Source: Mariniflexile fucanivorans
GTDB lineage: Bacteria; Bacteroidota; Bacteroidia; Flavobacteriales; Flavobacteriaceae
DNA length: 64,000 bases
Direction: 5' to 3'
Assembly: GCF_004341235.1 (NCBI RefSeq)
Contig: NZ_SLUP01000002.1
Location: forward strand, 682,001 to 746,000
The notes below the pieces were generated by a model that was not told where the DNA came from, searched no databases, and was given only the letters and a program-made list of their open reading frames with translations. Shown piece by piece: positions 47,811 to 57,501 of the stretch (position 1 is its first letter; the number at the start of each line of letters is the position of its first letter). The position numbers and the translations under genes were made by a program.

Positions 47811-49703
47811 TTAACCTTTTAACCAAGCTTCACGCATGCTTTTTTGTTCAGCCGTTGCATCCGCTTTTTCTACAATATTTTCACCCGTTGTGTAAGTTGG
47901 AGTGGTTTTAGTTTTTATTATTACCTCTTTACCATCTCTTATCAATTTTACCTCAACGTCTTCGCCTGTTTTCCACATAAATACGCTTTGTAATACTTGA
48001 TTTGCGTTTTGTATTGAAAGATCTGTACCATTAATAGTTTTTATAATATCGTTTGGTTGTGCGCCACTATCGGCCCAAAAACTATTTTGCAACACGGCAT
48101 CGGTGAAAAATATGCTACTGGTTTGCGGATCACCGCTAACAATAGGCACGCCATCCATTAAAATATAGTTGGTTTCCACTTGGCCTTCTCCTATTTCCAA
48201 CCCTACTTTATTTAAAAACTCGTTGTAGTTAATGGGAATATCGCCTACTACATGTGTAGTTAAAAACTCGTGAACCGATGGATAGGTCATGCTTGAAATT
48301 TCATCAATCAATTTATCATCTTCAAACGGTTTATTTTTCCCGTATTTATTTGATAGTTCTTTCATTAAAGATAGAATACCTCTATTACCACTACTTTCTT
48401 CACGCATAATAATATCAATGCACATACCTATTAAAGCACCTTTTTGGTACACATTTAAGTATTGGCTTTTGTAAGGTTCTTTCAATACATTCTCACTCAT
48501 AATGGTAAAACTCATAGCATCATCTAAACGCTTAGATCCTTGAATTTTTTGCATCATATTGTTTAAAAATTCCTTTTCATCTACCAAACCCTGGTTTACT
48601 TGAAATAAGTTAGCAAAATACTCGGTTACGCCTTCGTACATCCACAAATGTTTTGAGAAGGTTGGGTTGTTATAATCGAAATAATGCACATCTTCAGAAT
48701 GCACGCTTAATGGTGTTACAATATGAAAAAATTCATGCGATACCACATCAACCATACTTTCAGCAAGTTCTTCTTCATCCATAGATTCTGGTAAAACCAC
48801 TACGGTAGATGTATGATGTTCTAAAGCTCCCATCCCTTTTGGAGATTCTTCTTTTTCTTCAGATAAATACAAATAAATATCGTAACGAGGTGTAGAATTT
48901 ATATCGCCCAAAAATGCTTTTTGAGCTTGCATCATCTTAAAAATCGTCTCTTTTAAAGACGCTGCGGTATGTATTTTGTTAGGCGAATATACACTTAACA
49001 CAATTTTAATATCACCAACTTGAAATTCTTCAACGCTTAAATCACCGTACATCATAGGGTTATCGGTAATATCAAAATATCTAGTTGCAAGATAACTGGT
49101 TGTTACACTAGTACCATCTTCACTGGTTTTTGAACCTGTGTTTTGTAAAGCTGAAGTACGAATAAAATCGGCAGGAGCCGTTACATCTAACTTGTATCGG
49201 TTGTTTTTTAACGAATCGAAATATCCAATAAAACCATGTAAATTAAGTACATAATTATTTGGTTCAATATTAGTACCTGCTGGTGAAAATGGTTCTTCTT
49301 TTCCTATACCGCCTTCTTCTTCAATATCAAAAGTATCATTTACCAAATAGGTGATTTTATCTAATTCTTTGGCATTTTTAATAGTCCATGTATTGGTATC
49401 GGTTTTGGTAACCGGCATTACGTTTCCTTTATAATCGATGGCTTTAAAATCATCAATATATTTTCCAAAATCACTTACCGAGTAGGTTCCCGGAATTACT
49501 TTAGGTATATGATATACAACCGTTTCTTCAGTAAAACGGCCCGGATTGATAACAACAGGTGCTTTATCGTTTACTACTTGCATTAAATTTATTGATGTCT
49601 CAATGGGCAAACTTGTTGCTAAATCGTTTACAGACGTTTTTGTACCACTACAACTGGCTAACATGATACCCGCAAATACAGCGGCTAAAGTTTTTGTATT
49701 CAT
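47811..49703 (-). CDS. M61 (glycyl aminopeptidase) family lipoprotein peptidase with PDZ domain
   Basis: The start chosen is ATG at 49703, giving MNTKTLAAVFAGIMLASCSG with a lipobox (ASC, Cys18). The N-terminal beta domain is followed by the thermolysin-like peptidase core with zinc motif HEFFH in VSHEFFHIV at about 320-330 and the second Glu in MYEGVTEYFA. A C-terminal PDZ domain (about 500-600) follows. M61 enzymes cleave N-terminal Gly/Ala from peptides. A lipid anchor suggests the periplasmic side of a membrane. The longer ATG at 49766 would add 21 residues ahead of the signal peptide and is unlikely. Confidence 0.9.
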   Translation of the reverse strand: MNTKTLAAVFAGIMLASCSGTKTSVNDLATSLPIETSINLMQVVNDKAPVVINPGRFTEETVVYHIPKVIPGTYSVSDFGKYIDDFKAIDYKGNVMPVTKTDTNTWTIKNAKELDKITYLVNDTFDIEEEGGIGKEEPFSPAGTNIEPNNYVLNLHGFIGYFDSLKNNRYKLDVTAPADFIRTSALQNTGSKTSEDGTSVTTSYLATRYFDITDNPMMYGDLSVEEFQVGDIKIVLSVYSPNKIHTAASLKETIFKMMQAQKAFLGDINSTPRYDIYLYLSEEKEESPKGMGALEHHTSTVVVLPESMDEEELAESMVDVVSHEFFHIVTPLSVHSEDVHYFDYNNPTFSKHLWMYEGVTEYFANLFQVNQGLVDEKEFLNNMMQKIQGSKRLDDAMSFTIMSENVLKEPYKSQYLNVYQKGALIGMCIDIIMREESSGNRGILSLMKELSNKYGKNKPFEDDKLIDEISSMTYPSVHEFLTTHVVGDIPINYNEFLNKVGLEIGEGQVETNYILMDGVPIVSGDPQTSSIFFTDAVLQNSFWADSGAQPNDIIKTINGTDLSIQNANQVLQSVFMWKTGEDVEVKLIRDGKEVIIKTKTTPTYTTGENIVEKADATAEQKSMREAWLKG

Positions 49704-49774
49704 TAATACCTTTTTTTGAGTTTCTTTAATTGGCGTCCAAATTACTATTATGTTACGCATTCGCATCTTAAGGT

Positions 49775-49804
49775 TTTGTTAAAAAGCTTAATTATGTATA
49801 TTCG
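49775..49804 (+). promoter_or_regulatory. Promoter of the GT2 gene, nearly leaderless
   Basis: TTTG (49775-49778), 18 nt, then TATATTCG (49797-49804), one base from TAnnTTTG. The ATG follows after only four bases, so the mRNA probably has almost no leader. The 18-nt segment TATATTCGCTGCATGCAA also surrounds the start of the DMT exporter at 26475. Confidence 0.6.
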
Positions 49805-49808
49805 CTGC

Positions 49809-50816
49809 ATGCAAAAACCATTGATAAGCATTTTAACCCCCTTTAAAAATACCGAAGCGTATTTAGCAGACTGTATTCATTCTATTTTGAATCAGACTTT
49901 TACAAGTTGGGAACTAATAATTATTGATGATGGTTCTACCGATGAAAGCTATAAAATAGTGAACGCTTTCGCGGAACATGAGCCTCGAATAAAATTGTTT
50001 AAAAATTCAGGTAGCGGTATTATAGATGCGTTACAACTTGCTTTTAGCCATAGCAAAGGCGACTATATTACCCGAATGGATAGTGATGATATTATGATGC
50101 CTAACAAGTTAGAAGTTTTGTTGAATAATTTAATCACCTTTGGTAAAAAACATGTGGCTGTTGGTTTGGTGGAATATTTTAGTGAAACGGGCGTGGGTGA
50201 AGGCTATAAAAGTTATGAAACGTGGCTTAATAACTTAACCAAAACAGGAACGAATTATTCTGAAATTTATAAAGAATGCGTGATTCCATCTCCATGTTGG
50301 ATGATTCACCGAACCGATTTTATGGCTTGTGATGCTTTTAACCCAAATTTATATCCTGAAGATTACGATTTAACCTTCCGCTTTTACAAACACCAATTTA
50401 AATGCATTCCTTGTGATGTGGTTTTGCACCAATGGCGCGATTATAGCACGCGAACTTCAAGAACGCACATTCATTATGCACAAAACCATTTTACAGAATT
50501 AAAACTTCGTCATTTTTTAGAAATTGATTACAATAAAGAAAAAACAATAACCATTTGGGGTGCAGGTACAAAAGGCAAATTAATGGCAAGCATTTTAATT
50601 GAAAAAAATATTCCTTTTGAATGGATTTGCGATAACCCAAAAAAAATAGGGAAAGATATTTATGGCAAGGAATTAAAAGATTTTAAGGCACTTTCAAAAT
50701 TAAAAAACACCCAAAGCATTATTACAGTAGCCAACAAAACAGCTCAAAAAGAAATTAGAGTCTACTTGAAAAAAATAAACAAGCAGTCGTTTACAGATTA
50801 TATATTCTTTTGTTAA
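49809..50816 (+). CDS. Family 2 glycosyltransferase with C-terminal Rossmann-like domain
   Basis: The 335-aa protein begins with the GT2 (GT-A) fold: ISILTPFKNTEAYLADCIHSILNQT, IIDDGSTDES and the DxD-like MDSDDIMMP, listed as landmarks. The acceptor part has PEDYDLTFRFYKH. The C-terminal about 100 residues (TITIWGAGTKGKLMASIL, WICDNPKKIGK) resemble a nucleotide-binding Rossmann segment, seen in some GT2 proteins with an appended sugar-sensing or CoA-binding-like domain. The start is ATG at 49809, because the promoter box ends five bases before it. No polysaccharide cluster surrounds it. Confidence 0.85.
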   Translation: MQKPLISILTPFKNTEAYLADCIHSILNQTFTSWELIIIDDGSTDESYKIVNAFAEHEPRIKLFKNSGSGIIDALQLAFSHSKGDYITRMDSDDIMMPNKLEVLLNNLITFGKKHVAVGLVEYFSETGVGEGYKSYETWLNNLTKTGTNYSEIYKECVIPSPCWMIHRTDFMACDAFNPNLYPEDYDLTFRFYKHQFKCIPCDVVLHQWRDYSTRTSRTHIHYAQNHFTELKLRHFLEIDYNKEKTITIWGAGTKGKLMASILIEKNIPFEWICDNPKKIGKDIYGKELKDFKALSKLKNTQSIITVANKTAQKEIRVYLKKINKQSFTDYIFFC

Positions 50817-50926
50817 TTTAGCATGTTCATTGCCATCACAAAGTTAACACTGCAAATTCGCATATTTTAAAATATTTATAATGCAATAATTTGCGAATTT
50901 GCGGTTAATTTTCATAATTCATTTTT

Positions 50927-50934
50927 TATATTTG
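50927..50934 (+). promoter_or_regulatory. -7 promoter box of the BatA gene
   Basis: TATATTTG matches TAnnTTTG exactly and lies 17 nt before the ATG at 50951. Confidence 0.6.
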
Positions 50935-50950
50935 AATAATCTAACAAGAA

Positions 50951-52876
50951 ATGCAGTTTAAAAACCCCGAACTTCTTTACGCTTTATTTTTACTGCTCAT
51001 CCCTATTATTGTTCACTTATTTCAGTTACGTAAATTTCAAAAAGAAGCGTTTACCAATGTTGCTTTTTTAAAAGAAGCTACCATTCAAACCCGAAAAAGT
51101 TCACAAATAAAAAAATGGTTGATACTTTGCACCAGACTATTGTTGCTGGCTGCCATAATTCTGGCTTTTGCACAACCATTTACTACCAATTCAAACACAT
51201 TTAATTCAAAAAAAGAAACGGTTATTTATTTAGATAATTCGTTTAGCATGCAAGCAAAAGGCAACCAAGGCGAATTATTAAAACGTGCGGTGCAAGATCT
51301 TATTAGCAATGTGCCCGAAGATGAAAATATAAGTTTAATTACCAACGACGCCGTTTTTAAGAACACCACCATAAAAGCCATTAAAAACGATTTACTACAA
51401 TTAGATTATTCATCAAGTTCCATAACTTCAGAAGCGGCTTTATTGAAAAGCAATACTTTTTTCAGCAAACAAAAAAACACGTTAAAAAATCTCGTGTTTA
51501 TTTCAGATTTTCAACAAGATAAATCAGGGTTCAGTCCACAAACAGATTCACTTACTTATGTACATTTGGTTCAATTAAAACCTGTGAATAGTAATAATAT
51601 CGCTATCGATTCCGCTTATATTTCTGAAACAACGCCTACTTCCATTGAATTAAAAGTACGTTTAACAAACAGCGGGAAACCAATAGAAAACTTACCTGTT
51701 TCTTTGTTTAATGATACCGAACTTATAGCAAAAACATCGGTTGCCATAAAAGACCAAGTTGAAACCATATTATCACTTCCTATAAATGATGTTATAAATG
51801 GCAAAATAACGATTGATGATGTGAATTTACAGTTTGATAACAGCTTGTTTTTCAACATTAATAAAACTTCAAAAATAAATGTGCTGTCTATTAATGCAGA
51901 AGACGATTCCTTTTTAAAACGTATTTACACCGAAGATGAATTTAATTTCACTTCAACACCCGAAAATCAATTAAACTATACGCTTTTAGACCAACAACAT
52001 GTTATAATTTTAAATGAATTAAACAATATTCCAAATGCCCTTGCAAGTGCATTAAAAGCGTTTACAAACCAAGGTGGTTCGCTTATTATTATTCCTTCAA
52101 CAGATATCAATCTAGAATCTTACAACCAATTATTAAATGCTTTTGGAAGTAATTTTGGCACTATTATTAAAACCGAAAAACGCATCACTTCCATTAATTA
52201 TTCGCATCCTTTGTATAATTCGGGGGTGTTTGAAAAGCAAGTTGATAATTTTCAATATCCAACAATTGCCAGTTTTTATAATATAATTTCTAAAAATGCC
52301 TCTGCTATTTTAAAATTTGAAGATGGTAAACCGTTTTTAAATCAGATTAAAAACACATACATATTCACTTCGTCCTTAAATTTAGATAATTCTAGTTTTA
52401 AAAATTCGCCATTGATTGTGCCAACGCTTTATAACATGGGGAAATTCAGCTTTAAAAACCCGGCGCTTTATTATACCATTGGAAAAGAAAACACCTTTGA
52501 TGTTGACATTTCATTACAGCAAGACGACATCCTTTCTTTAGTAAATGGTGATGAAAATAGCATCCCAAAACAACAGTACTTTAATAATAAAGTGGTTATT
52601 AACACCTCTGAAACGCCTTCCATAGCAGCTATTTATGCTATCAAAGATAAAAACGAAACTATTAAAAACGTAAGTTATAATTATAACAGAGATGAAAGTT
52701 CGTTAGTTTACGTGCCCCTTTCAGCTTCAAAAAATATTACCGTTAACGATTCCATTACCGAAATTTTCGATACCATAAAAAGTGATGCAAAAATTAACGC
52801 CTTGTGGAAATGGTTTGTTATTTTTGCACTAGCGTTATTGATTATTGAAATGCTCATATTAAAATACTTTAAATGA
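50951..52876 (+). CDS. BatA/aerotolerance-type protein with N-terminal double-transmembrane and von Willebrand A-like domain
   Basis: The 641-aa protein begins MQFKNPELLYALFLLLIPIIVHLFQLRKFQ (recognised by NPELLYAL and IVHLFQLR), the BatA N-terminal signature of two membrane helices. A vWA-like region follows (VIYLDNSFSM, MIDAS-like D-x-S-x-S), then a periplasmic region with a glutamine-amidotransferase-like core. A final membrane helix (about 620-640) lies at the C-terminus. Such proteins are seen in Bacteroidota gene runs with pyrC. Its stop overlaps the start of the dihydroorotase-like gene by 4 bp (ATGA). Confidence 0.9.
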   Translation: MQFKNPELLYALFLLLIPIIVHLFQLRKFQKEAFTNVAFLKEATIQTRKSSQIKKWLILCTRLLLLAAIILAFAQPFTTNSNTFNSKKETVIYLDNSFSMQAKGNQGELLKRAVQDLISNVPEDENISLITNDAVFKNTTIKAIKNDLLQLDYSSSSITSEAALLKSNTFFSKQKNTLKNLVFISDFQQDKSGFSPQTDSLTYVHLVQLKPVNSNNIAIDSAYISETTPTSIELKVRLTNSGKPIENLPVSLFNDTELIAKTSVAIKDQVETILSLPINDVINGKITIDDVNLQFDNSLFFNINKTSKINVLSINAEDDSFLKRIYTEDEFNFTSTPENQLNYTLLDQQHVIILNELNNIPNALASALKAFTNQGGSLIIIPSTDINLESYNQLLNAFGSNFGTIIKTEKRITSINYSHPLYNSGVFEKQVDNFQYPTIASFYNIISKNASAILKFEDGKPFLNQIKNTYIFTSSLNLDNSSFKNSPLIVPTLYNMGKFSFKNPALYYTIGKENTFDVDISLQQDDILSLVNGDENSIPKQQYFNNKVVINTSETPSIAAIYAIKDKNETIKNVSYNYNRDESSLVYVPLSASKNITVNDSITEIFDTIKSDAKINALWKWFVIFALALLIIEMLILKYFK

Positions 52877-54129
52877 ACATACTTATAAAATCTGCCACCA
52901 TTATTGATACTAAAAGCGAGTTTCACAATACAACTCAAGATATTTTAGTCGAAAATGGTGTGATTACCCAAGTTGCCAACTCCATAAAAAACCCTAAAAA
53001 ATACCAAGAAATTACTTTTGAAAACCTTCATATTTCACAAGGTTGGTTTGATAGTAGCGTGTGTTTTGGTGAACCGGGTTTTGAGGAACGCGATACTATT
53101 GCAAACGGATTAAAAACAGCTGCAGCATCTGGCTTTACAACCGTTGCTATGAATGCGCATACTAACCCGGTGATAGATTGTAATGCTGACATTACGTTTG
53201 TTAACTCAAAAGCTTCAAACAATGCCGTAACACTTTTGCCCGTTGGTGCTTTAACCGAAGGCAGTAAAGGCGATCATTTAGCAGAACTTTATGACATGAA
53301 TACTGCTGGAGCTGTCGCTTTTTATGATTATAAAAAACCAATAGGCAACCCAAACCTTATGAAAATTGCGCTGCAATATGCGAGTAATTTTGGTGGTTTG
53401 GTGTGTTCCTTTCCGCAGGAAAATAAAATTGCAGGAAACGGCGTTGCTAACGAACATATTACGAGTACCCGATTGGGTCTAAAAGGGATTCCTGCTTTAG
53501 CTGAAGAAATGCAGGTAGCACGCGATTTATTTTTATTAGAATATACGGGTGGGAAATTGCATATTCCAACTATTTCTACGGCAAAATCGGTGGAATTAAT
53601 TCGTGAGGCAAAAATGAAAAAGTTAGATGTAACATGTAGCGTTGCCATTCATAACTTATACTTTACCGATGCTGTTTTAACCGACTTCAATACCCATTAT
53701 AAAGTATTACCGCCGTTACGAATACAAACAGATGTAGATGCTTTAATAGAAGGCGTAAAAGACGGCACGATTGATATGGTTACCAGTGACCATAACCCCA
53801 TGGATATTGAACACAAAAAAATAGAATTTGATTATGCCGCTTACGGAAGCATTGGTTTAGAAAGTGCATTTGGTGCGTTGCAAACTATTTTCACCACAAA
53901 AAAAACCATCGATATTTTAACGAAAGGAAAAACCAGATTTGGCTTAGAATCAACGCCTATAAATATTGGTAACAAACTGAATATCACACTTTTTAATCCA
54001 GATACTAAATATACATTTTCGGCAAAACACATTATTTCCAAATCTAAAAACACCATTTTTGAACATGAAACTTTAAAAGGAACCGTGTATGGCATTATCG
54101 CAAACAATAAAGTTTCTTTAAATTCTTAA
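52873..54129 (+). CDS. Dihydroorotase-like protein lacking the HxH metal motif (probable non-catalytic homologue)
   Basis: The 418-aa protein is clearly of the dihydroorotase family by length and by EPGFEERDTIANGLKTAAASGFT and the barrel order. At residues 60-69 the usual D-G-H-V-H-x-R-E-P-G reads DSSVCFGEPG, so both metal-binding His are Ser62 and Cys64 and the substrate Arg is Gly66. The later TDHAPH motif reads SDHNPM. It therefore probably cannot hydrolyse dihydroorotate. In proteobacteria a similar inactive homologue (PyrC') stabilises aspartate transcarbamoylase, which is a possible role here. The gene overlaps BatA and is followed 2 bp later by a Tic20-like gene. Confidence 0.88.
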   Translation: MNILIKSATIIDTKSEFHNTTQDILVENGVITQVANSIKNPKKYQEITFENLHISQGWFDSSVCFGEPGFEERDTIANGLKTAAASGFTTVAMNAHTNPVIDCNADITFVNSKASNNAVTLLPVGALTEGSKGDHLAELYDMNTAGAVAFYDYKKPIGNPNLMKIALQYASNFGGLVCSFPQENKIAGNGVANEHITSTRLGLKGIPALAEEMQVARDLFLLEYTGGKLHIPTISTAKSVELIREAKMKKLDVTCSVAIHNLYFTDAVLTDFNTHYKVLPPLRIQTDVDALIEGVKDGTIDMVTSDHNPMDIEHKKIEFDYAAYGSIGLESAFGALQTIFTTKKTIDILTKGKTRFGLESTPINIGNKLNITLFNPDTKYTFSAKHIISKSKNTIFEHETLKGTVYGIIANNKVSLNS

Positions 54130-54131
54130 AC

Positions 54132-54470
54132 ATGACAGAACAGGATATTGAAAGAGGAAGAAACAACGCCATTATTAGTTACATAACAATTATTGGTGTT
54201 ATCATCGCTTATTATTTGAATAACGTAGAAGATACCCACAGTGAATTTGCCAGTTTTCACATTAGGCAATCGCTTGGGTTATGGCTTACTTTTTTTGCTC
54301 TTGGGTATATGGTTGGTATTTTTGATAGTTGGTTAATTACCTCTTCATTTTACCTGTTTTTTGCTGTTCTTTTTATTTTCGGATTTACAAATGCATTAAC
54401 CAAAAAAACACAACCCGTACCACTAGTTGGTGAACTATACCAAAATATATTTTCAAACTTAGGAAAATAA
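54132..54470 (+). CDS. DUF4870/Tic20-like small membrane protein
   Basis: The 112-aa protein has three membrane segments. Landmarks are SYITIIGVIIAYYLNNVEDTH and FASFHIRQSLGLWLTFF, with the conserved HIRQ motif characteristic of the DUF4870/Tic20-like family of small membrane proteins. Function is not established. It starts 2 bp after the dihydroorotase-like gene and ends 2 bp before the esterase, so the four genes BatA, dihydroorotase-like, this one and the esterase form one operon. Confidence 0.82.
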   Translation: MTEQDIERGRNNAIISYITIIGVIIAYYLNNVEDTHSEFASFHIRQSLGLWLTFFALGYMVGIFDSWLITSSFYLFFAVLFIFGFTNALTKKTQPVPLVGELYQNIFSNLGK

Positions 54471-54472
54471 CT

Positions 54473-55129
54473 ATGACAAATCCATCGCTTTCTTTATACC
54501 ATATTACTAGAAAATCTACTTTAAACGAAAATGCCCCCTTGCTTATTATGATGCACGGTTATGGTAGTGATGAAAATGATTTATTTTCATTTTCGTCAGA
54601 ATTACCCGAAGAACTTTTCATCATTTCGGTTCGTGCCCCTTACCCCATGCAACCTTACGGAAACGCTTGGTATGCTATTAATTTTGATCAGGAACAAGGC
54701 AAATGGAACGATAACGAGCAAGCTAAAGAATCGCTTGATTTAATTGCAAAATTTATTGATGAAGCTATTGCGGAATATCCCGTAAACAAAAATAATGTAA
54801 CGCTTTTAGGCTTTAGCCAAGGAAGTATTTTAGGTTATGGAGTCGCACTAACCTATCCTGAAAAAATTAAGAATATTATTGCGTTAAGTGGCTATATAAA
54901 TAAAGATATTTTACCTGACGACATCAAAACAAAAGATTATTCGAATCTAGATTTCTACTGTTCGCATGGTAGCGTAGATCAAGTGATTCCTGTAGAATGG
55001 GCACGCCAAACAGCACCGTTTTTAAATAGCTTAAATATTAAAAACAAATATGCAGAATTCCCAGTAGGACACGGTGTTGCGCCTCAAAATTTTTATGAAT
55101 TTAGGAAATGGTTAGTCGAGCGTATTTAG
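54473..55129 (+). CDS. Phospholipase/carboxylesterase family alpha/beta-hydrolase
   Basis: The 218-aa protein has the fold of the short carboxylesterase/acyl-protein thioesterase family. It has MMHGYGSDENDLFSFSSELP, nucleophile Ser in LLGFSQGSILGYG (about residue 115), Asp in CSHGSVDQVIPVEWAR and His in FPVGHGVAPQ. It has no signal peptide, so it acts in the cytoplasm on an ester or thioester of unknown identity. It is the last gene of the BatA operon. Confidence 0.9.
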   Translation: MTNPSLSLYHITRKSTLNENAPLLIMMHGYGSDENDLFSFSSELPEELFIISVRAPYPMQPYGNAWYAINFDQEQGKWNDNEQAKESLDLIAKFIDEAIAEYPVNKNNVTLLGFSQGSILGYGVALTYPEKIKNIIALSGYINKDILPDDIKTKDYSNLDFYCSHGSVDQVIPVEWARQTAPFLNSLNIKNKYAEFPVGHGVAPQNFYEFRKWLVERI

Positions 55130-55270
55130 TTTATTTTAAATACACAACACATAAATTTATATTGTATTCTTAATACCAGAAACACAGATCCTTATTTATA
55201 AAACTTCTTCATTTCTGTTTTCATAAAATCATTCCTTAACATATTACCAAAGACCAAAATTAAAAAAACA

Positions 55271-55672
55271 ATGAACTCTAATACGCAAAATACACACCTT
55301 CTAGCATCAAAAAAATTAATAGGTTCTGTAATATCCATAGGAAAAGATTGTGCTACCGTTAAATTAACAATTACGAACGATATGATTGTTGACACTTACA
55401 ATCTTTCGCATGGTAGTTTTGTTTTTGGACTCGCAGATTATGCGGCCATGGTTGCCGTAAATAAACCAACTGTAGTTTTAGGAAAAGCAACTACAAAATT
55501 TTTAAAACCAGTTGTTTTAAATGATGAAGTAACTGCAGTTGCAACTTTAAGCGACAATTCAAATGGAAAAAAAGTTATTGTGACCGTAGATGTGAAAAAT
55601 CAAAAAAACGAATTGGTTTTTGAAGGTGAATTTGTTTGTTTTATTTTAGAAAAACACATTTTAGAAGACTAA
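55271..55672 (+). CDS. PaaI-type hotdog thioesterase
   Basis: The 133-aa protein has the single-hotdog fold of the PaaI family. It includes SHGSFVFGLADYAAMVAVN, where the HGG-like motif and the Asp in the central helix are typical of catalysis, and LGKATTKFLKPVVLNDEVTAVA. PaaI-type enzymes hydrolyse acyl-CoA thioesters; the acyl group is unknown. The ATG is at 55271, 142 bp after the esterase, so it may have its own promoter. Confidence 0.85.
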   Translation: MNSNTQNTHLLASKKLIGSVISIGKDCATVKLTITNDMIVDTYNLSHGSFVFGLADYAAMVAVNKPTVVLGKATTKFLKPVVLNDEVTAVATLSDNSNGKKVIVTVDVKNQKNELVFEGEFVCFILEKHILED

Positions 55673-55776
55673 TTTAAAAATAGTTTAGATCGTAATATTT
55701 CTAAACTTGAAAAATGAGACTAAAAAAGTAACAAGTTTCAACTTTTTCAGAAAAACCGAATATATTAAACGAACAA

Positions 55777-55810
55777 AAAAAGCTTAGAATTCAAAAATTC
55801 TAAGCTTTTT
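55777..55810 (+). terminator. Bidirectional terminator between thioesterase and guaB
   Basis: A perfect 15-bp stem, AAAAAGCTTAGAATT with AATTCTAAGCTTTTT, encloses a CAAA loop. It lies between convergent genes and has a T-run in either direction. Confidence 0.92.
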
Positions 55811-55837
55811 TAATTTTATAAATATTTTTAATAAAAC

Positions 55838-57310
55838 CTACCTAGAATAATTAGGCGACTCTTTAGTAATAGTAACATCGTGCGGGTGACTTTCGTTAAT
55901 ACCACTGGCAGTAATTTTTACAAATTGTCCTGTTTCTTTTAAGGTAGCTATATCTTTTGCACCACAGTAGCCCATACCGGCACGTAAACCTCCAACAAAT
56001 TGATGAATACTTTCAAATAAATCACCTTTGTAAGGCACTCGCCCCACAATACCTTCAGGTACTAATTTTTTAATATCGTCTTCAACATCTTGAAAATAAC
56101 GGTCTTTACTGCCTTCTTTCATAGCTTCCACAGAACCCATACCTCGATACGATTTAAATTTTCGTCCTTCGTAAATAATAGTTTCTCCTGGCGATTCTTT
56201 AGTCCCTGCCAAAAGCGATCCTAACATGACCGTATCTGCACCTGCTGCAATGGCTTTAGGGATATCGCCCGTATAGCGAATACCACCATCTGCAATCACT
56301 GGAACTCCTGTACCTTTAATGGCTGCAGCAACTTCCAATACCGCAGAAAATTGAGGAAAACCAACACCTGCCACTACACGTGTGGTACAAATAGAACCTG
56401 GACCGATACCTACTTTTACAGCATCGGCACCTGCTTCTACCAAATATTTTGCAGCTGCTCCTGTTGCAATATTACCAACAATAACATCCAACTCTGGAAA
56501 TTTTGTTTTTATTTCTTTTAAAACAGCTACGACTCCTTTGGTGTGTCCATGTGCGGTATCAATTACCACCGCATCAACACCTGCATTTACTAAGGCTTCT
56601 GCTCTATCAACAGCATCACCTGTAACACCAATTGCTGCGGCAACACGTAAACGACCGTATTGGTCTTTATTAGCCATGGGTTTTAGCTTAAGTTTGGTGA
56701 TATCTCTAAAAGTTATTAACCCAGATAGTTTATAATTATCATCAACAATTAATAATTTTTCAATTTTATACTCTTGCAAAATAATTTCAGCTTGTTGTAA
56801 TGACGTACCTACAGCAGCAGTAACCAAGTTTTCGCTAGTCATAACTTCCGTAATAGACCTTGTATTATCATGTTCAAAACGTAAATCGCGGTTGGTTACA
56901 ATACCTTTTAACGTTCCATCTTCAGCTACAATAGGAATACCACCAATGCCATATTCTGCCATGTAATTTTTAGCATCTTTAACAATGGCTGTAAGCGGCA
57001 AAGTTACCGGGTCTATAATCATACCACTTTCGGCACGTTTTACTTTTCTAACTTTTAAAGCCTGCGCTTCAATGGTCATGTTTTTGTGCAATACCCCAAT
57101 CCCACCTTCTTGTGCCATGGCAATAGCCATTTTACTTTCGGTAACCGTATCCATAGCTGCCGAAATAATAGGCACATTTATGGTGATGTTTTTTGTGAAT
57201 TTTGTTTGAATATTCACTTCGCGGGGAAGTACTTCAGAATATGCTGGGACTAGTAGAACGTCGTCGTATGTTAAACCTTCTCCTAGAATTTTATTTTGAT
57301 GTGCAGTCAT
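55838..57310 (-). CDS. guaB: IMP dehydrogenase
   Basis: GuaB oxidises IMP to XMP, the first step to GMP. The 490-aa protein has the TIM barrel split by two CBS domains (about 95-210). The catalytic Cys is in [17 protein letters not shown] near residue 305. The substrate motif [29 protein letters not shown] and the flap region follow. The length and motifs are normal. A TATATTTG -7 box lies about 30 nt upstream. Confidence 0.98.
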   Translation of the reverse strand: MTAHQNKILGEGLTYDDVLLVPAYSEVLPREVNIQTKFTKNITINVPIISAAMDTVTESKMAIAMAQEGGIGVLHKNMTIEAQALKVRKVKRAESGMIIDPVTLPLTAIVKDAKNYMAEYGIGGIPIVAEDGTLKGIVTNRDLRFEHDNTRSITEVMTSENLVTAAVGTSLQQAEIILQEYKIEKLLIVDDNYKLSGLITFRDITKLKLKPMANKDQYGRLRVAAAIGVTGDAVDRAEALVNAGVDAVVIDTAHGHTKGVVAVLKEIKTKFPELDVIVGNIATGAAAKYLVEAGADAVKVGIGPGSICTTRVVAGVGFPQFSAVLEVAAAIKGTGVPVIADGGIRYTGDIPKAIAAGADTVMLGSLLAGTKESPGETIIYEGRKFKSYRGMGSVEAMKEGSKDRYFQDVEDDIKKLVPEGIVGRVPYKGDLFESIHQFVGGLRAGMGYCGAKDIATLKETGQFVKITASGINESHPHDVTITKESPNYSR

Positions 57311-57336
57311 GATGCAATTATGATTATAATTGCGTG

Positions 57337-57344
57337 CAAATATA
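57337..57344 (-). promoter_or_regulatory. -7 promoter box of guaB
   Basis: The minus strand reads TATATTTG, an exact TAnnTTTG match, about 27 nt before the guaB ATG. Confidence 0.6.
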
Positions 57345-57441
57345 CATATTTTTTCTGTTTGAATCGTTTAAAACTTAAGGAATAAAAAATAGTGATTTAT
57401 AAACCAATGCAAAGCACCCAATGGGTTCAAAATGTATAATT

Positions 57442-57476
57442 TAACCCTTTCATATTTTAAAAACATGAAAGGGTTA
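57442..57476 (-). terminator. Hairpin downstream of the large outer-membrane receptor
   Basis: TAACCCTTTCAT pairs perfectly with ATGAAAGGGTTA (12 bp, 11-nt loop) about 26 bp after the receptor stop. The following bases on the minus strand are AAATTATACATTTTG, which is only weakly T-rich, so termination may be incomplete. Confidence 0.55.
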
Positions 57477-57501
57477 TATCTAAAAAAACAATATTTATAT
57501 T

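Noticed and set aside
49704-49766. 21-residue N-terminal extension of the M61 peptidase
   Set aside because: It would place Arg- and Ile-rich residues before a clear lipoprotein signal, which starts at ATG 49703.
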